From: GYS-P2D sp964414425
GTDB lineage: Bacteria; Bacteroidota; Bacteroidia; Chitinophagales; Saprospiraceae
NCBI GenBank assembly: GCA_964414425.1
Contig: CAYPWL010000006.1
Location: 1-64,000, forward strand
Direction of reading: 5' to 3'
DNA: 64,000 nt
Position numbers and translations under genes: made by a program. This document shows positions 54,601-63,281 of the stretch, one piece after another. Numbering within the stretch: position 1 is the first letter of the stretch; the number at the start of each line of letters is the position of its first letter. The notes under the pieces are model-generated. The model searched no databases and had not been told where the DNA came from. It worked only from the letters and a program-made list of their open reading frames with translations.

Positions 54601-54823
54601 CATCATCACCAGACCATTGTGCCGCATAATCATATGCTTCGTGTATGGTTAGTCTGCGGGCATCGCCACCTTGAGCCTCGACAGTCCAGATGTCCCCCTG
54701 ATAAGTGAATGCAATCTGCGATCCATCAGAGCTTAAGGATGGATATCTGAAGACCTGTACATCTTCCTGACCATTGATAGTTAGCCAGCGTACTGTCAAA
54801 AGAGTAATAAATAGTAATCTCAT
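51653..54823 (-). CDS. Tricorn-type S41 protease
   Basis: 1056 residues with signal peptide MRLLFITLLTVRWLTINGQ. Two WD40/PD40-like propellers (about 25-330 and 330-650; repeats such as YPSLSSDGSQIAFTYQGDIW), a C1-like helical part (about 680-740), a PDZ domain (GLELMPEGSNVKVTRVVPDSPADRESSKLNEGDVITAVNG) and a C-terminal S41 core with the nucleophile in ALCNENSYSNAEIFSHA. It degrades oligopeptides; here it is exported, unlike archaeal tricorn. It is 14 bases downstream of the saccharopine-dehydrogenase-like gene and probably shares its transcript. Confidence 0.92.
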   Translation of the reverse strand: MRLLFITLLTVRWLTINGQEDVQVFRYPSLSSDGSQIAFTYQGDIWTVEAQGGDARRLTIHEAYDYAAQWSGDDDRLLFSSNRYGNDDLYTIGVNGQNLQRLTYNSAGDYNASYKDDNTIHFSTRRNWAMVEREAEYYEISASGGTPYRSMESLGLESSYNNTATLLALVRGTCRTSREKYRGPANRNIWVYNPTSDTYTQLTTDEGQDTQPQWGSGNELYYLSASEGRYNIYRQTIDANGAASGAPVKLTNQTKEGIDWFEVSRDGSTLVYTLGGSIYTKSTDTGATAQRVIINVTEDYRFDPDEYMTNTNGSNEIALSPNEKLIAYTVRGDVFIKKNDEDKPRSVAPSPHTARESDVAWINDSTILFLSDRDGDYDLYAAQAKEGGDIFESFEWTTTQIQNTPVEESYFVISPDHSKVAISSVTGELFLVDVDSMGVFGTPRQMLSGWNTANALSFSPNSEWIAYSRADLDFNNEIYIQKADPNATPINVSMHPRNDLSPVWSADGSKLGFTSVRNNGDSDVWFAWLKEEDWQRTSSDWDDYEADDDADVDSTFYIDVEGIHERLTQVTRLPGNEYNLMISKDGEHFYFSTNGGGRQGFPGSSMFKKVKWNGEDEKTILKDGRVGNLTLDSKGKNIYYTSRGQHKSIDAEGKKSKSLPFRAKMKVDARAERAQIFDEAWRTMRDRFYDPKFHGEDWDELREIYEPRALAASTKQDFSYMVNLMLGQLNSSHMGLRGGVDEETQRLSTGRLGLELMPEGSNVKVTRVVPDSPADRESSKLNEGDVITAVNGQSIGGQNFYAMVNQTVDERIQLTVRRNGVDEHVVIRPSRSTRDLLYEEWVDDRKALVDKYSNGRLGYIHIRGMNWTSFERFERELMASGYGKDGIVIDVRYNGGGWTTDMVMAVLNVRQHSYTVPRGATDDLQRDNDKYKNHYPYGERLPLSSLTKPSIALCNENSYSNAEIFSHAYKHLDHGSLVGAPTFGAVISTGGRGLMDGFFIRVPFRAWYVKATGENMEHGPAVPDYIIYNQPDSRAKGNDEQLKKSVDVLLSEINGQ

Positions 54824-54837
54824 GGATTGATAAATTT

Positions 54838-56058
54838 TTATGATACAATGGAAAATGTAAGCCCTGCATGAGCTTCCAACCGATCTAATAACAGATCTCC
54901 CATAGCCACTGAGGGCGTGAGCATTCCTGAAGTCTGAGGTGTCTGATCTTTATCAAGTGCCAGACAGATTGCACTCTCTGCAAGCATCTTACTCGTAGAT
55001 CCATATCCTGGATCTCGATCACCCGTGACCTTGGCCGTCAGTACTACCTTGTCATCGACCTTACCGAGGAGCTTTAGATTATAAAATCCATTCTCTCGTT
55101 GCTGCTTATTTGGACCTTCACCAGGCTTTGGTTGTGTCTTATCCACGATTTTCTTCATCATGGACCCAGGCTTCCCAGCCATCAACACGCCTAAGCCGGC
55201 GAGCATGCCATAACCTTTTAGTTTGCCTCCTAAGCCTTGTCCAGTGATGACCGCTTCGTCATACAAGAAGTTCTTGCCGTATTGATATCCTGCCAAGGCA
55301 TTACTGCGCCTGACCACCTTAGTATTGATGCCCGCCATGATAAATGGCCCTATATAGGCATTGATGTCTTCGTCCTTAACAACAGATCTTAGATCTTGGC
55401 GGTCGGGACCAGTCTGTTCTCCGACCGGGTTGAGACCATAGGGGTTCGTTAGTGTTTTATAGATACTACGATCGTCTTGAGCTTGCTCCATGACATAGGA
55501 TAAGCTGGCGTAAGTACCTCCACTCAATCCACCTTTCATGGCTTTCACTCTTAGCTTTACTTGATTACAATACTGTTCTAACCGTTTCTTAGCTTCTCGC
55601 TGTAAGAAGTATACTCCCATATCCGACGGTATACTATCAAATCCACAGGTATGCACTATTCTTACCCCTTTGGCCTTTGCTTCTTCTTGATGATCATCAA
55701 TCATCTTGCGCATCCATTGTACTTCTCCAGTGAGATCGCAATAGTCTGCGCCATTGGCTATACAACTTTGGACCAGCTCGGTGCCATACTTGGCATAAGG
55801 ACCTACTGTAGTGCAGATTACGCTTGCCTGCGCACACATCTGATCGAGGCTTGTCCTATCATGGCTATCTGCCTCGATAAAGTCGACACCAGAGATACCC
55901 ATCTCTGCAGCGACAATGGACATCTTGTCCATATTTCTGCCCGCCATTGCCCACTTTAGTGATTGGTCTATGCCATATTGATTATAGATATATTCTGCTA
56001 CTAAGCGGCCTGTGAAGCCTGTAGCACCCCAGATAATGACGTCATATTTTTTAGACAT
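54838..56058 (-). CDS. Saccharopine-dehydrogenase-like NAD(P)-binding oxidoreductase
   Basis: 406 residues from the ATG at 56058, giving MSKKYDVIIWGATGFTGRLVAEYI with the Rossmann GATGFTG; a start at 56100 would overlap the preceding gene. Also visible: VICTTVGPYAKYGTELVQSCIANGADYCDLTGE, HTCGFDSIPSDMGV and a C-terminal substrate domain ending TPSVAMGDLLLDRLEAHAGLTFSI. It matches the trans-acting enoyl reductase/saccharopine dehydrogenase NADP-binding family. The substrate is unknown. It sits 38 bases after the S10 peptidase and 14 before the tricorn gene. Confidence 0.85.
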   Translation of the reverse strand: MSKKYDVIIWGATGFTGRLVAEYIYNQYGIDQSLKWAMAGRNMDKMSIVAAEMGISGVDFIEADSHDRTSLDQMCAQASVICTTVGPYAKYGTELVQSCIANGADYCDLTGEVQWMRKMIDDHQEEAKAKGVRIVHTCGFDSIPSDMGVYFLQREAKKRLEQYCNQVKLRVKAMKGGLSGGTYASLSYVMEQAQDDRSIYKTLTNPYGLNPVGEQTGPDRQDLRSVVKDEDINAYIGPFIMAGINTKVVRRSNALAGYQYGKNFLYDEAVITGQGLGGKLKGYGMLAGLGVLMAGKPGSMMKKIVDKTQPKPGEGPNKQQRENGFYNLKLLGKVDDKVVLTAKVTGDRDPGYGSTSKMLAESAICLALDKDQTPQTSGMLTPSVAMGDLLLDRLEAHAGLTFSIVS

Positions 56059-56096
56059 AGATGAGTTGTGATTATGTGATAGGATGGATTGAACGC

Positions 56097-57623
56097 TCAA
56101 TACTTAGCAGGAACACCCTCTCCCGGCAAAGTGTTTTCGATGAACGCTCTGATGTCATCATTAGCCTTCTGTAGGTCCTCTGCTCTGAGGTACATCATAT
56201 GACCACTGCGGTATCCCTTGAAGCTTAAGCGCTCCTTCATCTTACCGCTTGGATCAAGTTGCCACATCGTATACTTAGCATCAAAGTAAGTCGTCGCTCC
56301 ATCAAAATACCCCGACTGAACCATGACGTTGAGATAAGGATTCTGGGCCATTGCTTGACGCAAATTTTCGCCTGTGTTATCATTAGTACGATCCCATGGT
56401 CTGACGGGACCAAACATGTTATACTTGATGTCAGTCTTATAGTTCAGATGTTCTCTTAGGTAATAGTTGATAGCAGGGGTAAATGAGTGCAACCAAGAGG
56501 TCAGCTCACTATTGTAATCGGGACTATCACCAGCATCCATCTTATCTATGCCGAGATATCTGGAGTCCAATCTACCTATGGTATAGCCCTCATCACGCAG
56601 CAACTCCTTCCAAAAATATCGAGTAGAGACATCGAGGTTGCTTTTCATGATGATCTCTTTGTCAAGGCCTGAATAATAGGCCATCTTTTCGGCAGCAGCC
56701 TCTCGTTTTTCTTGCGGCAAGAATCCTCCCATAGCCATGGCTGGTAACAACTCATTGATGCTATACGCTTCAGATTCTGCCAGCACCTCGTCGAGGTCTT
56801 TAGATTGTAACTCCTGTGGTAGTGCTTTCTGATACCATGCAGCGGCAGTGAAGTATGGGAGCCTATTGGCAGCATCTACAGGGCCATCCCGTTCTATACC
56901 CAATCCAGTCGGGGATACCAATATGACTCCATTAAGGTACATCCATTGCCTATTCTGTAGTTCGAGGGCAAGACCTGATACACGTGTCGTGCCATAACTC
57001 TCTCCGATCAGATACTTTGGGGAGCGCCATCGATTATTCCTCGTGACAAATGTGTTGATCCATTCGGCGAGATACTTCACATCGGCATTGACTCCAAAGA
57101 ACATCTTCTTTTGATCTTCTTTCTTCATATCCATATCGACTACTCGCGAGTATCCAGTATTTACAGGATTGACGAATACAATATCCGCTACATCAAGGAT
57201 AGAGTGCGGATTCTCCTTGATGCCATAAGGCTGTATTGGGAATCCCTCATCATCTATCCGCAATACTTGCGGCCCAGTATATGCTACGTGCATCCATACT
57301 GATGCAGAACCAGGACCACCATTAAAGGATATGAACAATGGTCTCGTCGTGCGATCCTCTATACCATCTCGAGTATAATAAGTGTAGAACAGTGAAGCAA
57401 TTGCTTGTCCCTTATCATCCCATACCGGAAGGGTTCCTGCTTTAGCAGTGTAGTTGATGCGTTGTCCCTTTATAGTAGTCTGATGTTGAGTAATCACCTC
57501 TGACTCTACTTCCAGTTTGCGGTCATGCTCAGAAGATTTCATTGTCTTCTTTTTCATCATCTCTTGAGAAAGCAGACAGGTACTCACACAACTCAAAAAG
57601 AACAGTAATAGGTAATTTTTCAT
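56097..57623 (-). CDS. S10 serine carboxypeptidase-like protein
   Basis: 508 residues, signal peptide MKNYLLLFFLSCVSTCLLSQ. Peptidase S10 landmarks: RPLFISFNGGPGSASVWMH, FVNPVNTGYSR, and the nucleophile elbow LIGESYGTTRVSGLA; Asp and His lie in the C-terminal third (SGYFDGATTYFDAKY; GYRSGHMMYLR). It would trim C-terminal residues from peptides in the periplasm. First gene of a likely run: S10, oxidoreductase, tricorn. Confidence 0.9.
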   Translation of the reverse strand: MKNYLLLFFLSCVSTCLLSQEMMKKKTMKSSEHDRKLEVESEVITQHQTTIKGQRINYTAKAGTLPVWDDKGQAIASLFYTYYTRDGIEDRTTRPLFISFNGGPGSASVWMHVAYTGPQVLRIDDEGFPIQPYGIKENPHSILDVADIVFVNPVNTGYSRVVDMDMKKEDQKKMFFGVNADVKYLAEWINTFVTRNNRWRSPKYLIGESYGTTRVSGLALELQNRQWMYLNGVILVSPTGLGIERDGPVDAANRLPYFTAAAWYQKALPQELQSKDLDEVLAESEAYSINELLPAMAMGGFLPQEKREAAAEKMAYYSGLDKEIIMKSNLDVSTRYFWKELLRDEGYTIGRLDSRYLGIDKMDAGDSPDYNSELTSWLHSFTPAINYYLREHLNYKTDIKYNMFGPVRPWDRTNDNTGENLRQAMAQNPYLNVMVQSGYFDGATTYFDAKYTMWQLDPSGKMKERLSFKGYRSGHMMYLRAEDLQKANDDIRAFIENTLPGEGVPAKY

Positions 57624-57777
57624 AGGTTGCTAATTAATAGGTCGAATGGACAATTTAAGTAAATGTAGACGTAATTACGAATGGTCTCGTGCTTATATAT
57701 GGCAACAATCGATAGAATTATATCCATCGGTCAACTACGACATCTCTTGTCACGTTTAGTTAGAACAATCACGGATA

Positions 57778-59343
57778 ATGCCTTGGACAGACCACCTCGA
57801 TAACACATTTGCAGATCAGCTTGAGACTGACCAGATCTCTACAAATATTCCCCGCCAGGTTCGAGGAGCACACTTATCACCAGTAACTCCAACCCCTACA
57901 GCTCAAGCAGAGTTAATCATTGTCAACAGAGGCATGGCAGGAGAACTCGGGATACCTGAGACAGAGCTCCACTCCGATCAGTTTAGAGACTTTATGTCTG
58001 GTAACCAAGTATTACCTCATACGACGCCTTATGCCATGTGTTATGGGGGACACCAATTTGGCAATTGGGCTGGACAACTCGGCGATGGTCGTGCTATCAA
58101 TCTGTGTCAACTCAACTACCAAAATAAGCGCTATACCCTCCAACTCAAAGGTGCTGGACCAACGCCCTACTCCCGCAATGCCGATGGCCGGGCAGTGCTC
58201 CGATCGTCTATACGAGAATATCTCATGAGCGAGGCCATGTATCATCTGGGGGTACCTACAACAAGGGCCTTGTCGCTATGCCTTACAGGGGACCAAGTCC
58301 TCCGTGATATGATGTATGATGGCAACGCCGCCTATGAGAAAGGGGCAGTAGTCTGCCGTGTATCACAGAGCTTTATACGATTTGGTAATTTTCAAATATT
58401 TGCGGCTCGTAAAGATCTCAGCAACCTCAAAAAACTCTTGGACTATACCCTTCTGCATCACTATCCACATATTACAGGGGATGATGACAAACAGCGATAT
58501 GTAGACTTCTTCCGAGAGGTATCGCAAAAAACCCTAAGCCTGATGATAGAATGGCAGCGAGTGGGATTTGTCCATGGCGTGATGAATACTGACAACATGT
58601 CCATACTCGGTGAGACTATTGACTACGGGCCTTATGGATGGGTCGATAACTACGATCCTGACTGGACACCGAATACAACAGACCGCGCCACGAAGCGATA
58701 TCGATTTGCCAATCAGCCCTACATCGGCCAATGGAACCTCGCCCAGCTGGCTAATGCAATCTATCCACTGACAGAAGAAGCGGAACCCCTTATGGAGATC
58801 CTCAACAGTTATAAGATTGCCTACCAAGAGCAATCAATCACTATGCTGATGAATAAAATAGGTCTTACGCATCATGAGATTAACAACAGCTACATTGTCG
58901 AACTCGACCAACTCATGAAAGCTGCCAATCTTGATATGACACTTTTCTACCGTCAGCTGAGCACAATCCACAGCTTAGATAGTCCTGAAGAAGCTTGGAC
59001 CAAGATCATACCAGCATACTATGACGAGCCATCACAAGACACCAAAAAGAAATGGTCCGCCTGGCTCACTGGCTATCTCAAGCATATCAAAATCGCTCAA
59101 GCTACCGATGACAAACGACAAGCCAAAATGAAAGCGATGAATCCCAAGTATGTACTTCGCAATTATATGGCACAGATGGCCATCGATGAAGCTGAAAAGG
59201 GCAACTACGACCTCATCCATGAACTCTACACACTTCTACAAAATCCCTATGCAGAACAAATTGAAATGGAAAAATGGTACGCCAAGCGGCCAGAATGGGC
59301 CAAGAATAAGATTGGCTGTAGTGCGCTAAGTTGTAGTTCGTGA
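57778..59343 (+). CDS. selO: SelO (YdiU) protein adenylyltransferase
   Basis: 521 residues. SelO-specific blocks: MCYGGHQFGNWAGQLGDGRAINL, LQLKGAGPTPYSRNADGRAVLRSSIREYLMSEAMYHLGVPTTRALSL, and the catalytic HGVMNTDNMSILGETIDYGPYGW. It is a pseudokinase-fold enzyme that transfers AMP to Ser, Thr or Tyr of redox-related proteins. The C-terminus GCSALSCSS carries Cys at the position that is selenocysteine in many eukaryotic members, as usual in bacteria. The start at 57778 is supported by the conserved DNTFADQL opening. Confidence 0.95.
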   Translation: MPWTDHLDNTFADQLETDQISTNIPRQVRGAHLSPVTPTPTAQAELIIVNRGMAGELGIPETELHSDQFRDFMSGNQVLPHTTPYAMCYGGHQFGNWAGQLGDGRAINLCQLNYQNKRYTLQLKGAGPTPYSRNADGRAVLRSSIREYLMSEAMYHLGVPTTRALSLCLTGDQVLRDMMYDGNAAYEKGAVVCRVSQSFIRFGNFQIFAARKDLSNLKKLLDYTLLHHYPHITGDDDKQRYVDFFREVSQKTLSLMIEWQRVGFVHGVMNTDNMSILGETIDYGPYGWVDNYDPDWTPNTTDRATKRYRFANQPYIGQWNLAQLANAIYPLTEEAEPLMEILNSYKIAYQEQSITMLMNKIGLTHHEINNSYIVELDQLMKAANLDMTLFYRQLSTIHSLDSPEEAWTKIIPAYYDEPSQDTKKKWSAWLTGYLKHIKIAQATDDKRQAKMKAMNPKYVLRNYMAQMAIDEAEKGNYDLIHELYTLLQNPYAEQIEMEKWYAKRPEWAKNKIGCSALSCSS

Positions 59344-59393
59344 CTTGTATCACATTCAAAAACTCAGATTAACTAACTCATCCTCTTGGCGAT

Positions 59394-60080
59394 TTACACT
59401 GCCTTGCCCGTGAAGCCTCTCTTCCTGATTTCTCTTGATATAAAAATAGTGCCGATCACCGATGGCAGGGTCCAAGGTATAGCGTTCAGTGGGCCTGAGA
59501 AGATCTCTCCAAAGAAAGTCGCCCCTCCAAACGCAAAGAAGGCCGTATAGGCAGCGATGCCTGAGGAAATCATACCATTGATATGAGCTGCAATCCAGTT
59601 GCCATCTTCTTGCGATTTTTTGATTGACTTCAAGAACAAAGGCAGCTGCGTTAAACCTATGATGCCAAAGATCAACAGCAGAATAGACGCTCCCTGTACT
59701 TTCAGAACTAAACTCCAGATCAATAGTCCAGTAGCACTGGTAACCAGTAGACCCAAGATGACCTTACGAATCTTAAGAAGTCGGACGGGTATCTGATTCT
59801 TATGTTTTAGGATAGTCACGGCATACCACAAAGGATGACCTGTGAGGAGGGTTAGAAAACCTAAGAATGCTGCTGTTATATAACCTTTCTGAAGGAAATT
59901 GATAACACTCAGAATAAAGGCGGTGATCACGACGATCCACATCGTGTAGACATATAGCATGCCTGCTTTATTATGTAGATTACCTCCCTTCTTAGTGAAT
60001 ACGGGTATCCAGAAGACGAGTAAGCTGATGCTGCCCATAGCGATGTGGATGAAAAGTAGGATCTTGTCTATTGCTTCCAT
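59394..60080 (-). CDS. Multi-pass membrane protein (DUF2306-like)
   Basis: 228 residues with about seven helices. It opens DKILLFIHIAMGSISLLVFWIPVFTKKGGNLHNKAGMLYVYTMWIVVITAFIL, with the H...G...KKG...H-x-x-G pattern of DUF2306-type membrane proteins. Further helices follow around 70-90, 105-125, 130-150 and 175-215. No function is known. It follows the LytTR gene by about 135 bases on the same strand. Confidence 0.7.
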   Translation of the reverse strand: MEAIDKILLFIHIAMGSISLLVFWIPVFTKKGGNLHNKAGMLYVYTMWIVVITAFILSVINFLQKGYITAAFLGFLTLLTGHPLWYAVTILKHKNQIPVRLLKIRKVILGLLVTSATGLLIWSLVLKVQGASILLLIFGIIGLTQLPLFLKSIKKSQEDGNWIAAHINGMISSGIAAYTAFFAFGGATFFGEIFSGPLNAIPWTLPSVIGTIFISREIRKRGFTGKAV

Positions 60081-60215
60081 TTTGTCAGTATGTGATCACT
60101 AATGTAGGGCCTCATATAGCTCGAAGACCGAGAGAGTGACGGATGGCGCCAAAGTGGTACGAATGTCAATGTTTATTGACTGATTGCACGATTTTTTGAC
60201 GAATGGCAAGGTCTA

Positions 60216-61061
60216 CTAACGCTTGAAGACAGGAATGTACTTGCGAGATACAGGCACCACCGTATCAGACGAGTCTGTCAAGAAGAGCTTAAGACCTTGG
60301 GCGTTACCGCTGATCTTATCGATTCGGTTCTGATTGACCAGATAGGAGCGGTGGCATCTGATGATCGAGGTACCTGAAAGAGCTTCGGCGATATTAGATA
60401 GTGTATTTCTGAGCATCTCTCTTTTGACTTCTCCATCACTTGTGTAAGTGATGATTACGTAGTTCTGTTGTGACTCGATGTACAAAATATCACTGGGCTT
60501 AACTGTCCAGGTGGCATTGGACTTCTGGATAGGAAGATGCATTGAGGGTGAATACGAAGTATCCGCTGAGGAAGTTTGGATACTGGCGGCTATCCCCAGG
60601 TTTTGCTTGAGCTTGCGTATCATCTTGAAGGATCCCAATATCACTACGGGAAAAACGCCTATGAGCAGCGTTCCTCTCAGCATAATCAATAATACTGACC
60701 AATAAAACGGTTGGTGTAAGACCAGCACGGTCATAAACACATAGTTAGCAATAGCAATGAAGACCATCAAGATCATAATGCTCATGATCCACTTTATAAA
60801 AGTCCAACTGGGCTCCTCACGACTGATATTGAGGATATGCACTAAAGTGAGCTCATAGATTAAGGTTACCGCACCTGTGATCATACCAAACTGCAATGCC
60901 AACAAAAACACATTAGATGCCCTGCCAATGTCAAAGGGTCTAAATGCAAAAAGAATGAAGAATATCAGGGCACTGGTATAGAACGCAGATAGGGCTATTG
61001 ACTTAAGGTCGTCCCGGTCGGGATAAGGTTGTAAGAGGAATTCTTTAATCTGCTGCATCAT
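60216..61061 (-). CDS. Membrane-anchored LytTR transcriptional regulator
   Basis: 281 residues. Four membrane helices in the first 150 residues (SAFYTSALIFFILFAF, VFLLALQFGMITGAV, IKWIMSIMILMVFIAIANYVF, WSVLLIMLRGTLLIGVFPVVIL), a linker, then a LytTR DNA-binding domain from about 185: SDILYIESQQNYVIITYTSDGEVKREMLRNTLSNI, IIRCHRSYLVN, VPVSRKYIPVFK. It lacks a receiver domain, so it probably senses a membrane signal directly. Its target may include the downstream membrane-protein gene. Confidence 0.9.
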   Translation of the reverse strand: MMQQIKEFLLQPYPDRDDLKSIALSAFYTSALIFFILFAFRPFDIGRASNVFLLALQFGMITGAVTLIYELTLVHILNISREEPSWTFIKWIMSIMILMVFIAIANYVFMTVLVLHQPFYWSVLLIMLRGTLLIGVFPVVILGSFKMIRKLKQNLGIAASIQTSSADTSYSPSMHLPIQKSNATWTVKPSDILYIESQQNYVIITYTSDGEVKREMLRNTLSNIAEALSGTSIIRCHRSYLVNQNRIDKISGNAQGLKLFLTDSSDTVVPVSRKYIPVFKR

Positions 61062-61294
61062 CCACGTGAAGATAAGATTGATCTTTTCGTTTTCTACATG
61101 TCACTTGATCAAACAGATATATTTGAATCGTACTATTGTGCGTATAATAAGAGGCACACACCAAACAAATCCATTATTCCACTTGGGTCTTCTCTCTGCG
61201 CCGGAGCGACATTGCTTCACCCCAAAAACCTTAGCGTATAACTGGATAAAATGCTCTAAATTTTCTACGTAAAGGTGTGTTTCATATAGTCCAA

Positions 61295-61771
61295 CTATTT
61301 ATTGAGATATGCTGCGTACATCCATACTGATTTCTCCTGCATACTGATGTACTCACTCATCAATGCGTTAGTCCCTTCGTCACCAACATCTCCCGCAAGA
61401 TCAAGAATTTCTCGTTGGAACGAAATAATGGTCTGAAAGGAGGTCAAAATATCCTCAACGGCTTTCATGCCATCACTGATCTGAGGACTCTCTATGATTT
61501 TAGATTTTGTGCGATACTCCGAATAATTATGCTGTGGGGTATGCCCCAAGGTCAATATTCGCTCAGCGACCTCATCGATCTTCAATTGTAAATCGGTGTA
61601 CAACTCCTCAAACTTTACATGAAGTTCAAAAAACTTCTCACCTTTTATATTCCAGTGATACCCTCGAGTATTTTGGTAAAAGATGGAGTAATTCGCTAAA
61701 AGTTCATTAAGCTTCTCCGCCAAATCGTTTGCCTTGTTCTTATCGAGTCCTATGAAGTTCGTGTTGTCCAT
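61295..61771 (-). CDS. dps: Dps-family ferritin-like protein
   Basis: 158 residues. Dps four-helix bundle with the ferroxidase-site pieces: FYQNTRGYHWNIKGEKFFELHVKFEELYTDLQLKIDEVAERILTLGHTP, i.e. the His of YHWN and the D-x-x-x-E of KIDEVAE. It forms a dodecamer that oxidises Fe(II) with peroxide and protects DNA in stress or stationary phase. Monocistronic; no clear regulator site was recognised upstream. Confidence 0.93.
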   Translation of the reverse strand: MDNTNFIGLDKNKANDLAEKLNELLANYSIFYQNTRGYHWNIKGEKFFELHVKFEELYTDLQLKIDEVAERILTLGHTPQHNYSEYRTKSKIIESPQISDGMKAVEDILTSFQTIISFQREILDLAGDVGDEGTNALMSEYISMQEKSVWMYAAYLNK

Positions 61772-61883
61772 ATTGTATTTCTATATCTTAGTAACGTGGC
61801 ATAATCAGCTTAGTTTACAAGGTCCTATTAGGATCTGCTGCGAGTCTTACCATGACATCTTGGAGCTCTAATTCGACCTCACA

Positions 61884-62978
61884 TCACTGCTGACTAAAAG
61901 CATATAGCGCAAACGAAGCCAACCAGTGCTGACCCGCATAGTCACCATCCGTAATATTGCCGAGTGAGTACGCCAGATGCTCATCGGCGATGCGGATGCA
62001 TGGCTCACAGTTATCCAACTTATATAGACACCACGCTCTCGAAAAGTTTAGCCCATCTAAGTGAACCAATTTCCCATCCGATCGATCATGGATACGACCG
62101 GGCTCTATGATGACCTCCCCAGAAAACAGGTCTGGCAGGAACTCTCTGGACCACTGATTGAATGTATCATCATCAAGGACCTTTCTCATGATATTTAGCT
62201 CCTCAAGACATGGCGATAAGAAGTCGTATCCACTGGGTTCCCAAGAGATCGGACAGCCCCTATCCTCCATATAGAAGCGCTTGGCATGCTCGACGATACT
62301 GGCTTCCAATTCTGCATGTCCTGTGGTGACAGCATAGTCATAGGCGAAGCTCAATCCAAAGGCCGTATTAGAGTGCTCCCCTACTCGTATCGGATAAACC
62401 AACTTAGGAAAGTAGTCTATATAGCCATTACTAATATAATCGCATAGTGGTGTCAGATTGGCATAGAGCTCCTGGGCGATAGGGTCATCCCAAGTGTATA
62501 GCTCTTCGGCAAGCTTGAGTAGCCATGCCCAACCGTAGGTACGCTCAAAGGTCTTGCTCTCCTTGTTCATACTGAAGTAATCCAGTTCGGTCTTGATATT
62601 GGCCGCAGTTATGTTCTCTTGTAACATCTGGAGTGCATGATCTCGACTCTCCAACTCTGGAAACTGCTTCAATAGATAGACCAGCGACCAATGGCCATGC
62701 ACAGCAGAGTGCCAATCAAAACATCCATAGAATGCTGGATGATGCACCTGCGGCATTGCAAGATCGTCTTCCTTTGCAATGACAACCCCAGATTTATAAG
62801 GCAAGGGCTGCTGTATGCATTGGATGGGTAATGCGGCAAGTCGGTTAGCTTCACTCAGGGATAACGTTATCGCTTCCCCTCTATCAGACGTATCCGTCGT
62901 ACTCTGGGAGGGTTCTTGGACTGCTATACCACAGCCAGCAAACCCTATAATCAATAGACAAGCATAGATGACTCTCAT
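61884..62978 (-). CDS. DUF2891 lipoprotein
   Basis: 364 residues from the ATG at 62978, which gives MRVIYACLLIIGFAGC, a lipoprotein signal; the longer frame from 63140 adds 54 residues across a spacer and is unlikely. Hallmark parts: HHPAFYGCFDWHSAVHGHWSLVYLL, RTYGWAWLLKLAEEL, GEHSNTAFGLSFAYDYA, GYDFLSPCLEELNIMRKVL and AGQHWLASFALYA. It looks like an (alpha/alpha)6 toroid, as in many glycan-active proteins; the activity is unproven. Confidence 0.9.
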   Translation of the reverse strand: MRVIYACLLIIGFAGCGIAVQEPSQSTTDTSDRGEAITLSLSEANRLAALPIQCIQQPLPYKSGVVIAKEDDLAMPQVHHPAFYGCFDWHSAVHGHWSLVYLLKQFPELESRDHALQMLQENITAANIKTELDYFSMNKESKTFERTYGWAWLLKLAEELYTWDDPIAQELYANLTPLCDYISNGYIDYFPKLVYPIRVGEHSNTAFGLSFAYDYAVTTGHAELEASIVEHAKRFYMEDRGCPISWEPSGYDFLSPCLEELNIMRKVLDDDTFNQWSREFLPDLFSGEVIIEPGRIHDRSDGKLVHLDGLNFSRAWCLYKLDNCEPCIRIADEHLAYSLGNITDGDYAGQHWLASFALYAFSQQ

Positions 62979-63055
62979 AACATGCACACATTTATACACG
63001 GAAAATAAGAAACTATATGTTCTTGACTCAACATGAATGATCACAACTCTACATA

Positions 63056-63137
63056 CAGCGAGTGGAACGATCATGAACTGGGGGCTATATGTAGCATGAA
63101 TTATAGAGTACCAATGAGAATGCCTTTCCACTCGCTG
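63056..63137. repeat. Long-range inverted repeat upstream of the DUF2891 gene
   Basis: CAGCGAGTGGAA at 63056-63067 is the exact reverse complement of TTCCACTCGCTG at 63126-63137, with 58 bases between. Inside it, CTACATA at 63049-63055 also faces TATGTAG at about 63093. It may fold in an mRNA leader or be a paired protein site. The rest of 62979-63281 holds no gene. Confidence 0.45.
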
Positions 63138-63281
63138 CACTTTTTCATGTAGAGGTCGTCCCTCCCCGCAGAGCCATTTTATGGTGTTGATTTTTAGTTC
63201 TTTTCGTCTAAGGAAAAGAACGATGATAAAGCAGATGTAATCTATCTAAAATCACCCAAATGAATATGTCGATGCGAGTAT

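Noticed and set aside
61066..61272. 68-codon frame between the LytTR and Dps genes
   Set aside because: Low-complexity, Cys/His-scattered sequence without start context or known similarity; treated as spacer.
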